A stretch of DNA of 64,000 bases, taken from positions 15,796,878 through 15,860,877 of the forward strand of contig NC_064839.1 in assembly GCF_024166365.1 (NCBI RefSeq), given 5' to 3'. Under the pieces are notes generated by a model, which saw only the letters and a program-made list of their open reading frames with translations, was not told the DNA's origin and ran no database searches. A program made the translations under genes and the position numbers. This document shows, piece after piece, positions 42,079-54,230 of this stretch. This DNA comes from Elephas maximus indicus. Taxonomy: Eukaryota; Chordata; Mammalia; Proboscidea; Elephantidae. How positions within the stretch are numbered: the first letter of the stretch is position 1; each line of letters begins with the position of its first letter.

Positions 42079-43763
42079 GACTGTGTTCCCTACAATAAAT
42101 AAAGGTTATTTTATAAATTACAGCTCTGATGCTTTGTTTTCTGGTCCACTGAGGCAGCCACCAAAAGGGACCCTGGGTGAAGGGACATTTAGATGATTCT
42201 GGAGCTACTGTCTCTCACACTGCGGGCCAGGCTTGGCCTCTCAATGCTCCTTGAGTGGCCTAAGTCCCAAATTTGAGCCCTTCCTGATCTGATGGGATGC
42301 TACAGAGGGCTGGGCCCTGAGCCGGTGCATGGGCCCCAGACACCAAACATGGACCCTACTGCAGACTGGATGGTGGCAGGCAGGCCTGGGCTTCCTTTGC
42401 CTTCTCTCAAACCCCAGCTCTGAATTCCGGCATTCAGGGTGCCATGGGCCTTTTGCACTATATCGATTTTGCGTATGCTAAGCAAACCGCTCTAATACGT
42501 TTGAAAAGCGGGCAGAGAAAGTGCAGACATGAGACCTGGCGAAGCAATGCCATTAAGCCCCTGACCACAGGAAGCCGCTGTGTGTCGGCTGCTCAGCCAA
42601 CACAACGGAGCCTGATGGACATGGGGTAGGGGTACCCTCTTTCTTGTCCAGGAGGTAGCTTGCAGTTCTCCAGAGAATACTGCCTGCCAAGGGGGCCCAT
42701 TAGGCCCTAATCCTCTGTGCCTATCTCCAGTGACAGAATCAGTTAGACTGGTCCTAGAGGAGACTAGCGTTCACAAGGTTGTAGTTTCTAAATGGGAGAT
42801 AAGGCGAGATACAAAAAAGTGGAGCTGTGAGGGTTTTCAATTCAAGGCAGGATGTCTGGCTCAAACTAATAGGAAGCTCTAGACAGAGCTGGAGGGACGT
42901 TGGCGCCGGCAGAGGCCAGCTGCTGGCCTTGAGCCTGGGCTGAGGAGGGGTGATGTAGAAGCTGTGGTGTCACAGCTGTGTGGCCATGACTCCAGTTGCC
43001 TTTGAGGTGACCAAGCTCAAGGCAGCCACATAACACTTCTCATCTCGTGTGTGGTGAGGATGCTACTAGCCCCCTTTCCTCTCACCCATAGCCCCACTGA
43101 AAGGAAGTGGCTCCATGTATAGAGCGATGGGCCCTGGCCGGCCATCTCTGGTGGGCGCTTTGGTATGGAGTTACATACACTCAAGCCTGGGTCACTTGCA
43201 TAGAGTAAAAACTCACTGTTAATTGCCACAGGGTTTGAGATGATCTACAAGTGAATGTCCTTAAAGTTGATGATTTTAATGCATATGTGTCAAAAGCAGC
43301 TCATGCCTTTGTTAGTGTAAGAGACTTCTCATTAGCTCAAATAAGGCTTGTTGCCAGTATCCATGAAAACCTGCAGAGGAGTTACAACGGTAAAGCTCTC
43401 ATTTCCAACATAAGGCCAAAGACAGTTTCCCTGCTTTATTTCGTAGCCCCACCGCCACCCTATTCTGCGGGAGGTCTTCCTCCTGGGCCCTGACACCTGC
43501 TTGGAATTACGTCCATCCAGTAACAACTGTAAAAAAAAAAACTGTATTTAGGTAAAATTGCTAAAATTCACCTCAACTGGGGCATACAGGCAGAAAAACA
43601 TTCAGAACCCCTTTCTGTTAAGAACTCATTGATGACAGTACTTTTCAGGGCAGCCCTGAGGTTCTCAGGAGGGCCTATGAGAGAGGCCTTTGTGAACCAA
43701 GAGAAAAAGGGGCTAGAGGCATCTAGAGCACCTCATCGCGAGGAGCAAGACTAGCAACGACAT
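42079..43763. other. Intergenic, no gene recognised
   Basis: Unique sequence. No exon, RNA gene or named repeat is supported. Confidence 0.4.
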
Positions 43764-44150
43764 TCTCTTGTTGTTAGGTGCAGGTCTCTTGTTGTTAGGT
43801 CGACTCATAGTGACCCTATGTACAACAGAACGAAACACTGCCTGGTCCTGCACCGTCCTCACAATCATTTTTTTTCTTGAGCCCATTGTTGCAGCCACTG
43901 GGTCAATCCATCTTGTTGAGGGTCTTCCTCTTCTTTGCCGACCCTCTGCGAAGCATGATGTCCTTCTCCAGGGACTGATTCCCCCTGATGACATGTCCAA
44001 AGTATGAGACGAACTCTTGCCATCCTTGTCTCTCAGGAGCATTCTGGTTGTACTTTTTCCAAGACGGATTTGTTCATTCTTTTGGCAGTCCATGGTATAC
44101 TGAATATTCTTCAACACCACAATTCTCTTAGAAGCATTGAAGTTTTCCAA
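43764..44150 (-). mobile_element. RTE (BovB-like) LINE 3' fragment
   Basis: Reverse orientation. The tail and terminal ORF match the + copies at 51.3-52.4 and 55.1-55.6 kb: 'agtgaccctatgtacaacag', 'gagggtcttcctcttctttg', 'catgatgtccttctccaggg'. It codes a broken C-terminal part of the RTE endonuclease/RT polyprotein. Confidence 0.85.
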
Positions 44151-45194
44151 GATGACCCAAATGGATCATGGCCCCAGGGAGTTTTGACGGCCAGAAAGGG
44201 AGAGAGGGCTGATCAGGAACTCCACCCTGCTCTGCAACCTGTACCTCAGTCCTCACCCTCATGTCTTCCTCCTGGGCCCTGACCACACACATCAGATGAG
44301 CAAACCTGCTGGTGCCAACCTGCTCCTGTGGGTCCTTGTGCACTACAGCAGCTCACTCCCTGCCCCGAAACCCAGCCAATGGCAATGAGCATGGGTCAGG
44401 GCTTTCCCAGAGATCTCATCCCATAGTTTAAAGATGTGGTCCCATGGCCAACCCCAGACAGCCCAGCCTCTCTCCTTCTCTGGGCCTAAGCTTGAGCAGC
44501 TGGGCCGTCCCTGCTAGGCCACTGCAGGCAGCCTACAGAATCCTGTCACCACCACCAGCCTCTCCTGGACCTCAGCTCTGCCAAGGAAACCTCCTCATCT
44601 CTCCCTGATGAGCTGGCTCTCTAAAGTGGCTCTCTGCCACTCTCCTCACACCTGAAATGGACTGGCCTTCACCTGCGACCACCCCCACCTCTCTCTCAAT
44701 GGAGGCCCCACCTCATTTTGAAGAGAAGAAAAGGCAACACCAGGTGGGAATACATTGATCTTCCTGCCCCAAGTCTATGGGCCCACAGCCCCAGCCTCCA
44801 CCCTCTCTTTTCCTGTCTCTGCCCTCAACAAAGCTAGTCCTTCTGCCCTGCCTAGAACCCACCCCTCCTGCCTTGTCAGACGGTGCCCTCCATTGCTCTG
44901 CCTTCTCTCTCCTTCAACCTCACCCTTTCTGTCAAATCATCTCCATCTATTTCCCATCTTCAAACCCTCCCTTGATTCCCATCACCTTCCTGGTTTCTGC
45001 CTTCTCCCTCTACGTTTCTTCACAGTCAAGCTGGCTATAACCTCATGTCCTGGGAGAGCCTAGCTCCTTGGAAACCCAACCTCATCCAGTCACACAATAT
45101 TAAATGTCACCCATTTGCCAAGGATTTCCACCAGTGTTTCTCCAGCTCAGACTACCTCCCTGAAGTCCAGGCCCATATATCCTGCCTGGTAACT
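44151..45194. other. Intergenic, pyrimidine-rich
   Basis: C/T-rich unique or very old repeat-derived sequence leading into the L2 element. No gene is seen. Confidence 0.4.
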
Positions 45195-46115
45195 CTCCTT
45201 GGATGTATCAGAGTTACCTTCAAGTTAACATGTCCAAAACTGAACTTATGCTCTTCTCCTGAACATCTTCTTCAGGCTTCCCCCTTCCTGGGGCACCTCC
45301 ATCCACACAGCTGCCCACCGGACACCAAGAGTTATCCTTTCCATTCCACCCTTCCTCTTCCTCTCCCCCTGCTCCACCTAATAGCCAAATTCTGTAGATG
45401 TTCACCTCAAAATAGCTATCTCAAATGCGTTCACTTCTCTCCAGTTCCTCCACTCCCACTGAAGTCCAAACCATCATCACCTCTTTCCTGGAACACTTCA
45501 ATAGTCCTCTAACTGGTCTTCTAGCTTCCATTCTTGCTAATAGATTTTTCTTCCAATCCATTCTTTGAAGAGCAGCCAGGGTGATTTTTTGTTTTGTTTT
45601 AGTCATGTTACTCCTCTGCTTATGTCTCTTTGATTGGCTTTCCCTCACCCTGAGACTAAAATCCTAAAGGTAGCTGGTGTCCTACAAGACCCTCTGCTCT
45701 CTGGCACCTGCCCTCCACCTTTGTACTTTCTACTTATTCTCCAAGTTTTAGCCACAGTGGCCTCATTCTGATTCTTGGAATATTCCAAGTTTTGTTCTCC
45801 TCAGGACCTTCACACATGCTGTTTCCTCTCCCTGGAATGCTGTTCTGTGCACCCTTCACTCTGCAAACTCTCCTCATTATTTAGGGCTCTGCTTACATGT
45901 CAACTTCGTGAAGAGCTCCTTCCTGGCCACCATCTCTGTTCTCTTCCTCCCATCACTTCCAGTTTGTACTTGTGAGTATATTTTGGTGAGTATTTGTTTG
46001 AAGCCTGTAAATCCTTAGCAGGCAAGACTGCACCTGGTTTGCCTGCCCTGTGTCCCCAGAGCCTGGCACAGAGCCTGACACACTGTGGGTCCTCAGCTAA
46101 TATTCACAGAGATTC
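45195..46115 (+). mobile_element. LINE-2 (L2) 3' end
   Basis: Long ancient L2 copy in + orientation. Diagnostic blocks in order: 'ccaaaactgaacttatgctc', 'cctctaactggtcttctagc', 'cagccagggtgatttttt', 'tgttactcctctgcttatgt', 'acatgctgtttcctctccct', 'ggaatgctgttctgtgcacc', 'gagcctggcacagagcctga'. Confidence 0.85.
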
Positions 46116-49100
46116 TCCGATGGCTCACCCCACAGCTTCTGTCTAGCTTCTGCCAGTGGGGCACAGATATGCAGGTCATGGTGACATCTAACTGGCCAGG
46201 CCTTTTGTGTCACCAGCACAGGGAACAGGGCCCAGCTCACAGGACAAGCTTGCTAAATGACCCCCACCAGTTAGGGACTACTTGGTACCTGGACGGACCG
46301 CAATCCAGCCGCTTCGCCAACAGCCAGGGTTATGGAGAGGAGGTTGTCTGCAATCTAGAGGCATTTCTCTGTGAGCTTTTAGTGGAAGGGAGAGCCTAGC
46401 TCCTGGGAAACCCAACCTCCATCCCAGGCAGATTCCTGGATCTGGTTTGGGAACCCTGGATGGCGACTCTTTTTCCTCAAGCCCCAAAGCTAGACAAATG
46501 GGGCATCTGGCAGGTCCACGGTGAGCAATCCGCAACTCAGAGCCACAGGCAGAGTTGGGGGAGGAGCATTACTCCTGGGGATGGTGTCACTCCTGGCATT
46601 GCTGCCCCTTGGTAACTATAGGGTCACTATGAGTCAGAATCGGCTTGACGGCAGTAGGTAGGTAACTGTTTATCCACAGGGAAAGGGCACTGCTGTGTTT
46701 CTAGTCCTCCCTCCCCTCCAGTGGAAGTATGTCTTGAATGGAATCTATTATATCTTTGAGGCCAAATCATACAACTTTGACTTAAAAAGTAGACTGCCAA
46801 GGGTTTGGACATTGGTTATCGAAATGGTCCCTGCTCCACCACAAAGATTCTTATTTCCCCCCCTCCCTGCTCTGAGCCCCACGCATTGATGTACAGCACA
46901 TTTGTTCACCCTGCAGGGGCTGAGAGGACAAGATGCCCATGACGCTAAGAAAAGCCATGTGTTTATCCGCCGGAAGTGTTCACTGGATGTAATACCTGAG
47001 GCTCTGTGAAGTCACCGGAAGAGAAGCCATAGTATCGTGTTCAAGTTTGTCATGACATCAAACATGGGTTCCCCCAAATTCCTTGATTTGTACAAAGACC
47101 CAACAGCCTCTCAGGCTTCATCTCCGGTTTTTCCAGAGCAAAAGAGGCTTCCTGAAATTCTAATGAGTCCCAGGAAAAAAGGGAGGCACACTCTCAGGGA
47201 AACACAAAGGAGAGGATTGGACGGCAGCAGCATTTGGGTTTTTGCCTCTATTTCCATTACATACCACAGCCAGTCCTCACATCCACCCCTTGGCCTCCGG
47301 GCAGCGCTGACAATGCTCTTCCTTGACCCAGGGATGGTAACAGCTGAGTCCTCCAGGGCCTGACTCCATGGACCCTCCTCACATGGGATCATGAGCCAGG
47401 ACTGTCTTAAAGAGCAGGGCCAAGCCCAGGAGGGACAAGAACACCCAAGCCATGCCAGACCTCAGCGGATGCCCACCCTGCCCCATGAAAACACAGGCCC
47501 CAACATCCCGCCAGACCGGACAGGGAGTTGCATCACCAGCGCGGGGCTGGAGTCGCTCTGTGCTAAGCCCGCTGCTCAGAGCCTGTGTCGAGAATGTCAC
47601 CAGGGCTTCCTTCTCTATGTCCTGGATCCCGTCCAGGTCTCCTGAGGAAGCTGCGGTTTTGGGCGAACAGTCTGCACGGGCAGGAGCTGGGCGGCTGCTC
47701 CCACTCTGGATGTGTGCCACGCCCTCTTGGAAGCAAACGCACCCCATTTCCCCGGGCCCACAGAGACACTCCTCGCCCAGCAGCCAAACAGCAGGAAGGC
47801 AGATTTGTACGAGTATGTACAAGGTACTGGAATTCTCGCCCAGTTGCCACACAGTATATGGAGCATAATTGGGGAGGTTGTGCAATGCCCGAGAACTGTG
47901 GTGTGCTGGGCTGTAAAAGTTCTCATCACAGAGTCCACGGAGCCTTGGGACAGAGCCCAGACACCAGCAATCGCCAGCATCTCCACCATTGGCTGACACC
48001 GATGGCCTCCCTCCGGCGGGGGAGAAGCTTGGCTATCCTGAGAGGTGGGGAGCCCGGGTCCCTGCTGGGCCATGGGAGTGAGGGTTGAGTGGAGGGGACC
48101 ACGCCCACAGCCCCAGGCATCAGCAGCCACCCCACCTGGCAGTGCCCAATGAGGAACAGGGCCACCCCCAAGGCCCTCCTGAGGGAGGGGAGGTGGGACG
48201 CTGATGGAGGTTCCACCCAGCCAAGGCTGGAGACTGGCAACCCCATCCCACCCCTGGGGCCTGTGGGTTTTTGCTGGGCTGCATTCTCAATCCCATGGAG
48301 CCTCATGGGTGGGTCCATCCCGGGGGCCCAGTGAGTCACTTCCCCAGGCCCTGGAGGCCCTAGTGGAAGGTACCTCCCTCTACAGCAAAGCCTCCTTTGT
48401 TTTCCTGCTGGCTTCACTTCACAGCCCTCTCCTCCCCTCTCTCCATGTTGCAAGCTCAGGTCCTGAGGGGTTTAGGGGCACCAGCTGTGAGCAGCACAGA
48501 GGTGGGCAAGTGGATGCCACCTGGAGGGTGACCTGGTACTGCAAAAGGCTGGAGTGTGCTTTCTTTTTCCTTCTGTCCCCTGTCCTCCCAGGGCTCAGGC
48601 TTTTCCACCTCTCCGGATGTTTAGGGAAGCCCCACCTCCCTGCACAGGCAGTGGGTGTGCAGCCTCCAGCACTGACCCTGGACAGGCACCAGGAGGGAAG
48701 GTGGTTTAGATTTACTCCCCCGGCCGGCACTGCCTGCAGCTGCTGAACTGTCCTCCAAAATTGCTCTTGCATCAGGGAGAAGCTTCCTTGGCTCATATGA
48801 GTGGAGCACCATCCCTCTCTTGGTTTGCCCCTTGGCCTGCCTCAGTTCTCATGTCCTAGCAAGGAACCCGTGGTGAAAGATGCTCCCAGGAGGAAGTTCG
48901 TCAGGACAGCTTCAGACATAGGCTCCAGTCAGCCTTCTTTCCACTGCCCCCTTCCAGCCCTAGCCCGCTGGCCATGTGGGTGGCTGCCACATGAGCCATC
49001 TGCACTGGAGGCAGCTGGCCGAAGTGTACCTTGCCTACATAACCTCACAGCCAACTGCTGTTCTTGTTTTGAAGGAGTAGAAAACTAATTTCAAAAAAAG

Positions 49101-49368
49101 TTGTATGTCCAAAGATAATCTCAAATTTTATTTCCAGTAGCCAAAGGATGGAGGGAAACCCCAATGTCCTGAAAACAGAGGAAAGATGAGGCATATTACA
49201 GAACATCCGTTTGATGAAATGTATTTATCCTTTCACACATATTTGTTGAGTGTCTACAACTTGCCAGGCACTGTGGAGCCTCTGGTCTAATCTCGGGGTT
49301 ACAGCAGGTCAGGCTCACCAAATCCTAACAGTCACAACCATCCAGAGAGGTAGGATCAACTAGTGTCT
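46116..49368. other. Intergenic, no gene recognised
   Basis: Unique sequence with an AfroSINE tail fragment at 46611-46662 and a possible old repeat at 49,220-49,350 ('atatttgttgagtgtctaca', 'ccaggcactgtgg'). Long open frames on both strands at 47.4-48.8 kb lack ATG starts, splice context and family resemblance. Confidence 0.45.
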
Positions 49369-50284
49369 TTTTTTTTTTTTTTTTAATAATACTTTATTGA
49401 GTTTTTTGATGAAAGTTTACACAGCAAGTTAGGTTCCCATTTGACAATTTCCACATAAATTGTTCAGTGATATTAGTTATATTTATCACAATGAGTCAAC
49501 ATGTCTTTAATTGTGTTCTGTTTGTTCATTTTCCAGTACTCTAGTTTCCCTGCCCCCTCATTTCTCATCTTTGCTTTTGAGTAATTGTTGACCTTTTGGT
49601 CTCATATTGATGGTTTTTAAGTAGGTCTCGGATCTTACGGGTAATATCCTTTATTTTGTGTGCCACTCTGCTATTTCACTAAAAGGTGATAGGCTCGGTT
49701 CTAGGTATGAAGAGTGTCTCAGGGAGATAATCTCAGACAGTCCTCTGCTCTCTATCGTTCCAGTTTGTCTGGATTTTTTTTTTTTTAATAAGAATTTGAG
49801 TGTTGCTTTATGTTTTTCTTCCTTTCTATCTGGGACCAACTATTGTGACCAAAGTCAGGATGGTCGGTGGTGGTAGCCGGGCACCATCTAGTTCTTCTGG
49901 TCTCAGGGTAGATGAGGTTGGGGCTTGTGTAGACTTGTTTATTCTCAGAGCTTTTGGTTACCTTCTTACTGTTTTGCTCCTGTAGTGTAGAGACCTGTAG
50001 TTGTGTCTTAGATGGTCCTTTGCAAGTTTTTAACATCCCAGACACTACTCACTTCACTAGAATTCAGACCATGATTTTTGTGAAATATGATATGCCAATA
50101 ACTCAGTTGTCCCATGAGACTATGATCCTAAGCCTTCAAACCCAGAAAACCAATCTTGGAAGGTGTCTGATTATGTCTGAGGAGTATCTATATCTATATA
50201 TAGATTTTTTTTTTTTTAGTATCCATATTTGTGTCTTCAATGAATATATGTGCCTGCATCCACATATTTGTATTTACACATACC

Positions 50285-50352
50285 GGGCTCTGTCCTATAG
50301 GGTCACTATGAGTCAGAATAGACTCGATGGCACTGGGTTTGGTTTGTTTTTT
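50285..50352 (+). mobile_element. AfroSINE tail fragment
   Basis: Only the 3' tail ('gggtcactatgagtcagaat', then 'gggtttggtttgttttttgg') is present, immediately upstream of another SINE. Confidence 0.7.
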
Positions 50353-50368
50353 GGTATAGACCAGGCAG

Positions 50369-50514
50369 AGCCCTGGTGGCGCAGCAGTTAAGAGCTTGGC
50401 TGCTAACCAAAACATTGCTGCTCCTTGGAAACCCTACGGGGCAGTCCTACTCTGTCCTATAGGGTTGCTATGGATCAGAATCGACTTGACGGCAACGGGT
50501 TTGGTTTGTTTTTT
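50369..50514 (+). mobile_element. AfroSINE, short form, in a SINE cluster
   Basis: Forward copy flanked by 16-bp imperfect direct repeats, GGTATAGACCAGGCAG at 50353-50368 and GGTATAGGCTGGGCAG at 50515-50530, consistent with a TSD. Confidence 0.85.
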
Positions 50515-50530
50515 GGTATAGGCTGGGCAG

Positions 50531-50612
50531 TGTTCGTTATGTTTGTACATAGGGTCGCAATAAATCAGAACCAATTCAACAGCACCTAATGGCAACAATA
50601 ACAACAACATAG
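50531..50612 (+). mobile_element. RTE tail fragment
   Basis: 'tgtacatagggtcgcaataa' and 'caacagcacctaatggcaac' followed by AACAAC repeats, matching the RTE 3' end. Confidence 0.7.
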
Positions 50613-50619
50613 ATATTTC

Positions 50620-50824
50620 CTGGACCCCTGGTGGTGCAGTGGTTAAAGCACTTAGCTGCTAACTGAAAGGTTGATGGCCTGAACCTGCCAACTGCTCTGC
50701 AGGAGAAAGATGTGGAAGTCAGCTTAGTAAAGATTACAGCCTTGGAAACCCCTTCGGGCAGTTCTACTCTGACCTATAGGGTCACTGTGAATTGGAGTTG
50801 ACAGCAGCAGGTTTGGTAGTTTTG
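50620..50824 (+). mobile_element. AfroSINE, long form
   Basis: Forward copy of about 205 bp with the additional middle segment ('aaagatgtggaagtcagctt', 'agtaaagattacagcc'). Confidence 0.9.
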
Positions 50825-51341
50825 GAGAGATACGTCTATCTAGTCTCACCTATACCCATATATATATGCTCAAACACTTGTTTTTCTTTGGCTGTGCTGT
50901 GCTCACGACATCCACATTCCATGCCACTTCTCCCATCTCCACAAATAACAAGTCTCCACAGTCTAAAGTGTACTTTCCCCTCCCGCCTCCTCTCCTTGGT
51001 AAATGCCAATGAACATTGGTCTCTCTATATTTTTCTTATTCTTGTCTTCTTATAAAAGAGAGATCATATAATATTTGTCTCTATATGCTTGACTTATTTC
51101 ACTTAGCATTATGCCTTCCAGGTCCATCCATGTTAAAATATGTTCTGCGGACTCATCGTTGTTCTTTATGGTTGCATAGTATTCCATTGTATGTATGTAC
51201 CACAATTTGCTTATCCACTCATCTGTTGACTGGCACTTTTGGTTGTTTCCATTTACTTGCTATTGTGAATAAAGTAGCAATGAACATAGGTCTGCATATG
51301 TCTGTTCATGTCATTATTTTTAGGACTCTAAGGTATATACC

Positions 51342-52427
51342 ACACTACAAAGGCATTTGACTGTGTGGGTCATAACAAATTATGGATAACACTGTGAAGA
51401 ATGGGAATTCCAGAACAGTTAATTGTGCTCATGAGGAACCTGTACATAGACCAAGAGATAGTCATTTGAACAGAACAAGGGGATACTGCAGGGTTTAAAG
51501 TCAGGAAAGGTATGTGTCAGGGATACAACCCTGAAAGGTTGTATCCTTTCACTATACCTATTCAATCCGTATGCTGAGCAAATAATTCAGAAGCTGAACT
51601 ATACAAAGAAGAACATGGTGCCTGGATTGGTGGAAGACCCATTAACAACCTGTGATATGCAGATGACACAACCTTGCTTCCTGAAAGTGAAGAGGACTTA
51701 AAGCACTTACTGATGAAGATTAAAGGCTATAGCCTTCAGTATAGATTATACCTTAACATAAAGAAATAAAAAATCCACATAACCGGACCAGTAAGCAACA
51801 TCATGATAAATGGAGAAAAGATTGAAGTTGTCAAGGATTTCATTTTTCTTGGATCCACAATCAATCCCCTTGAAGGCAGCAGTTAAGAAATCAAACTACG
51901 TATCGCACTGGGCAAATCTTCTGCAAAAGACCTTTTTAAAATGTTGGAAAGCAAAGATGTCACTTTGAGAAATAAGGTACACCTGACCCAAGCCATGGTA
52001 TTTTCAATCATCTTGTATGTATGGATAATGAATAAGGAAGACCAAAGAAGAATTGATGCCTTTGAATTATGATGTTGGCGAAGAACTTTGAATATACGAT
52101 GGCCTACCAGAAGAATGAACAAATCTGTTTTGGAAGAAGTACAGCCAGAATGTTCCTTAGAAGTAAGGATGGAGACACTTTGTCTCAAGTACTTTAGACA
52201 TGTCATCAGGAGGGACCAGTCCCTGGAGAAGGACATCATGCTTGGTAAAGTAGAGGGTCAATGAAAAAGAGGAAGACCCTCAATGAGATGGAATGACAGA
52301 GTAGCTGTAACTATAGGCTCAAGCATAGCATTGATTGTGAAGATGGTGCTGGACTGGGCAGTGTGTCGTTCTGTTGTATATAGGGTCCCTATGAGTCAGA
52401 ACTAAATCGATGTCACCTAACAACAAG
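51342..52427 (+). mobile_element. RTE (BovB-like) LINE, 5'-truncated, with perfect TSD
   Basis: 1086 bp, flanked by identical 10-bp repeats GGTATATACC (51332-51341 and 52428-52437) within a reverse L1. It codes in broken frames the second half of the RTE RT, including a Y-A-D-D-T box at about 51,657-51,671 ('tatgcagatgacaca'), then the C-terminal region with the 'aaaagaggaagaccctcaat' block. It ends in the 'cacctaacaacaa' tail shared with AfroSINE. Several stops make it non-functional. Confidence 0.92.
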
Positions 52428-52740
52428 GGTATATACCGAGGAGTGGGATTGCTGGGTCATGGGGTAGTTCTATTTCTAGTTTTTTTGAGAAAGCACAATA
52501 TTGTTTTCCATAGTGGTTGTACCATTTCACAGGCCCACCAGCAATAGGAAAATAAAAAGTTAAGACAAAAACTGGGAGAAAACATTCTCAATACACATAT
52601 CCTACAAAGGACTTGTATAATAGCTGACAAAGTGCTCCATAATAAGAAGATAGACAACCAAATTTAAAAGTGGGGAAGATATTTGAACAGATACTTGCCA
52701 GGCCAAGCAAGCATCACATGAGAAAATGCTTGACATCGTT

Positions 52741-52960
52741 AGTCATTGTTGTTAGCTGGCAACAAGTTGACTCCAATGAAACATAGTCTGGTTCTGCATC
52801 ATCCTCACAATTGCCAGCATGTTCCAGTCCATCTTGTAACTATTGCATCAGTCCATCTCACCAAGGGCCTCCCATGCCCTGTTGGCCCTCCATTCACCAA
52901 ACATGATGTTCTCCTCTAGAGATTGATTCCTCCTGATGACATGCCCAAAGCAAGCAAGTT
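52741..52960 (-). mobile_element. RTE 3' fragment
   Basis: Reverse RTE tail: 'cattgttgttagctggcaac', 'ggttctgcatcatcctcaca' and 'gattcctcctgatgacatgc', collinear with 43.8-44.0 kb. Confidence 0.75.
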
Positions 52961-53295
52961 GGACAGTTCAAACACCCACTAGAGTGGGCTGAAATTAAGA
53001 AAGACCAACAATATCAAGTTTTGGTGGAGCAACTGGAGCTTCCATACATTACTTGCAGAAGCATAAGATAATTTAACTAATTTGCAAACAGTTTAGCAGT
53101 TTTTATAATGTTAAACATACACTCACCATGTGACCAAGTGATTCCACACCTAGGTATTTACCCAAGAGAAAGAAAAACATATGTTCACACCAAGACTTGT
53201 ACACCATGTTCACAGCAGCTTTATTCATAGTAGCGCCAAACTGGAAACAACTCAAATGTCTAACAACAGATAAATGGAAAAACAAATTGTGGCAT

Positions 53296-53828
53296 TGTGA
53301 TGGTTAAGGTTGTGTGTCAACTTGGCTAGGCCATGATTCTCAGTGGTTGGGCAGTTATGATGTAGTTTGGCAGCTGTATGGTGATGTAATCACCTGCGTG
53401 ATGAGACCTGGTATAATGTGATCACCTCCATGATGAAATCAATTATGAACAGTCTGTTGAAAGGGAGTTTCCTTAGAGGTGTGGCCTGCATCCAATAGGT
53501 GGACTTTCTGGCCAAGCTTGGGAGCTTTTGCTCATTCTGATCCTGTAGCTGGCACCTGTTCATCTGACCTCTCGTTCTTGAGACTTGAACTAGCAGCTTA
53601 CCTACCAGTCTTGGTATTCATCAGCCTCAGCAGCCTGTGAGCCAGTGGCCTGCTGTCTAATTTGCTGATCTTGGGTTCCCAGCCCCTGCAGATATGTGAG
53701 TCAGGAGAAGCCTCCAGCCTGACCCACGGACTTGGGGCTTTCTAGCTTCTACAACCGTGTGAGCCATTTCCTTGATATATATATATGCTTCACTGTTTTT
53801 GCTTCTCTAGAGAACCCAGCCTAAGACA
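53296..53828 (+). mobile_element. Solo ERVL-type LTR with 5-bp TSD
   Basis: 533 bp, TGTGATGG to AAGACA, flanked by identical GGCAT at 53291-53295 and 53829-53833 inside L1. It has the same family organisation as the LTR at 12354-12806, including 'gcttctctagagaacccagc'. No internal sequence is present, so it arose by LTR-LTR recombination. Confidence 0.92.
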
Positions 53829-54230
53829 GGCATATACATACAATGGAATAGTACTCAGCTATAAAAGGAAGAATGACTGATTCATGCAACAGCATGGATG
53901 AATCTCAAAAGCATTGTTTTGTGCAAAAGAAGCCAGACTTGTGTAGGAGTAAGAGTGTGTGCCGTATTATCCTATTTATGTAAAAAATTCTAGAAAAGCA
54001 AAGTTCATCTATAGGACAGAAAGCAGATTAGTTGTTTCCTGGGATGGAGGTAGCGGGGGGCAGGTTGTCTGGGCCGGGGTATGAGGAGATATTCCAGGGT
54101 AGTGGTAGAAATGTTCTATATCTTGTTTGCAGTGGTAGTTACATGATTTTATACATTTGTATACACTTAAAATGGGTATATATTGTGTGTAAATTATTCC
54201 TCCATAAATTTTATTTTTTAAAAGGGTCAG

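Larger units (their letters stand above)
49369..52555 (-). mobile_element. LINE-1 3' end, interrupted by SINEs and an RTE
   Basis: Reverse L1: poly(T) at 49,369-49,384, 3' UTR to about 50,285, resuming at about 50,825-51,341 and 52,438-52,555. ORF2-end words such as 'gtatgtaccacaatttgctt' appear in reverse. The breaks are filled by AfroSINE pieces (50,285-50,824) and an RTE (51,342-52,427). Confidence 0.8.
52546..54230 (+). mobile_element. LINE-1 (L1M-like) 3' part with nested insertions
   Basis: Forward L1: 'caaaaactgggagaaaacat', 'ggatgaatctcaaaagcatt', then a 3' UTR ending near 54,230. It is interrupted by a reverse RTE piece (52,741-52,960) and a solo LTR (53,296-53,828). Confidence 0.75.

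Noticed and set aside
47379..47999. 206-codon minus-strand open frame and overlapping + strand frames at 47.4-48.8 kb
   Set aside because: The frame starts with GTG, not ATG, resembles no family I know, and both strands are open in several frames at once, which points to composition rather than coding.
50285..50824. CRISPR-like or tandem repeat array
   Set aside because: The repeated units are independent AfroSINE and RTE tails with TSDs, and spacing and lengths are irregular.
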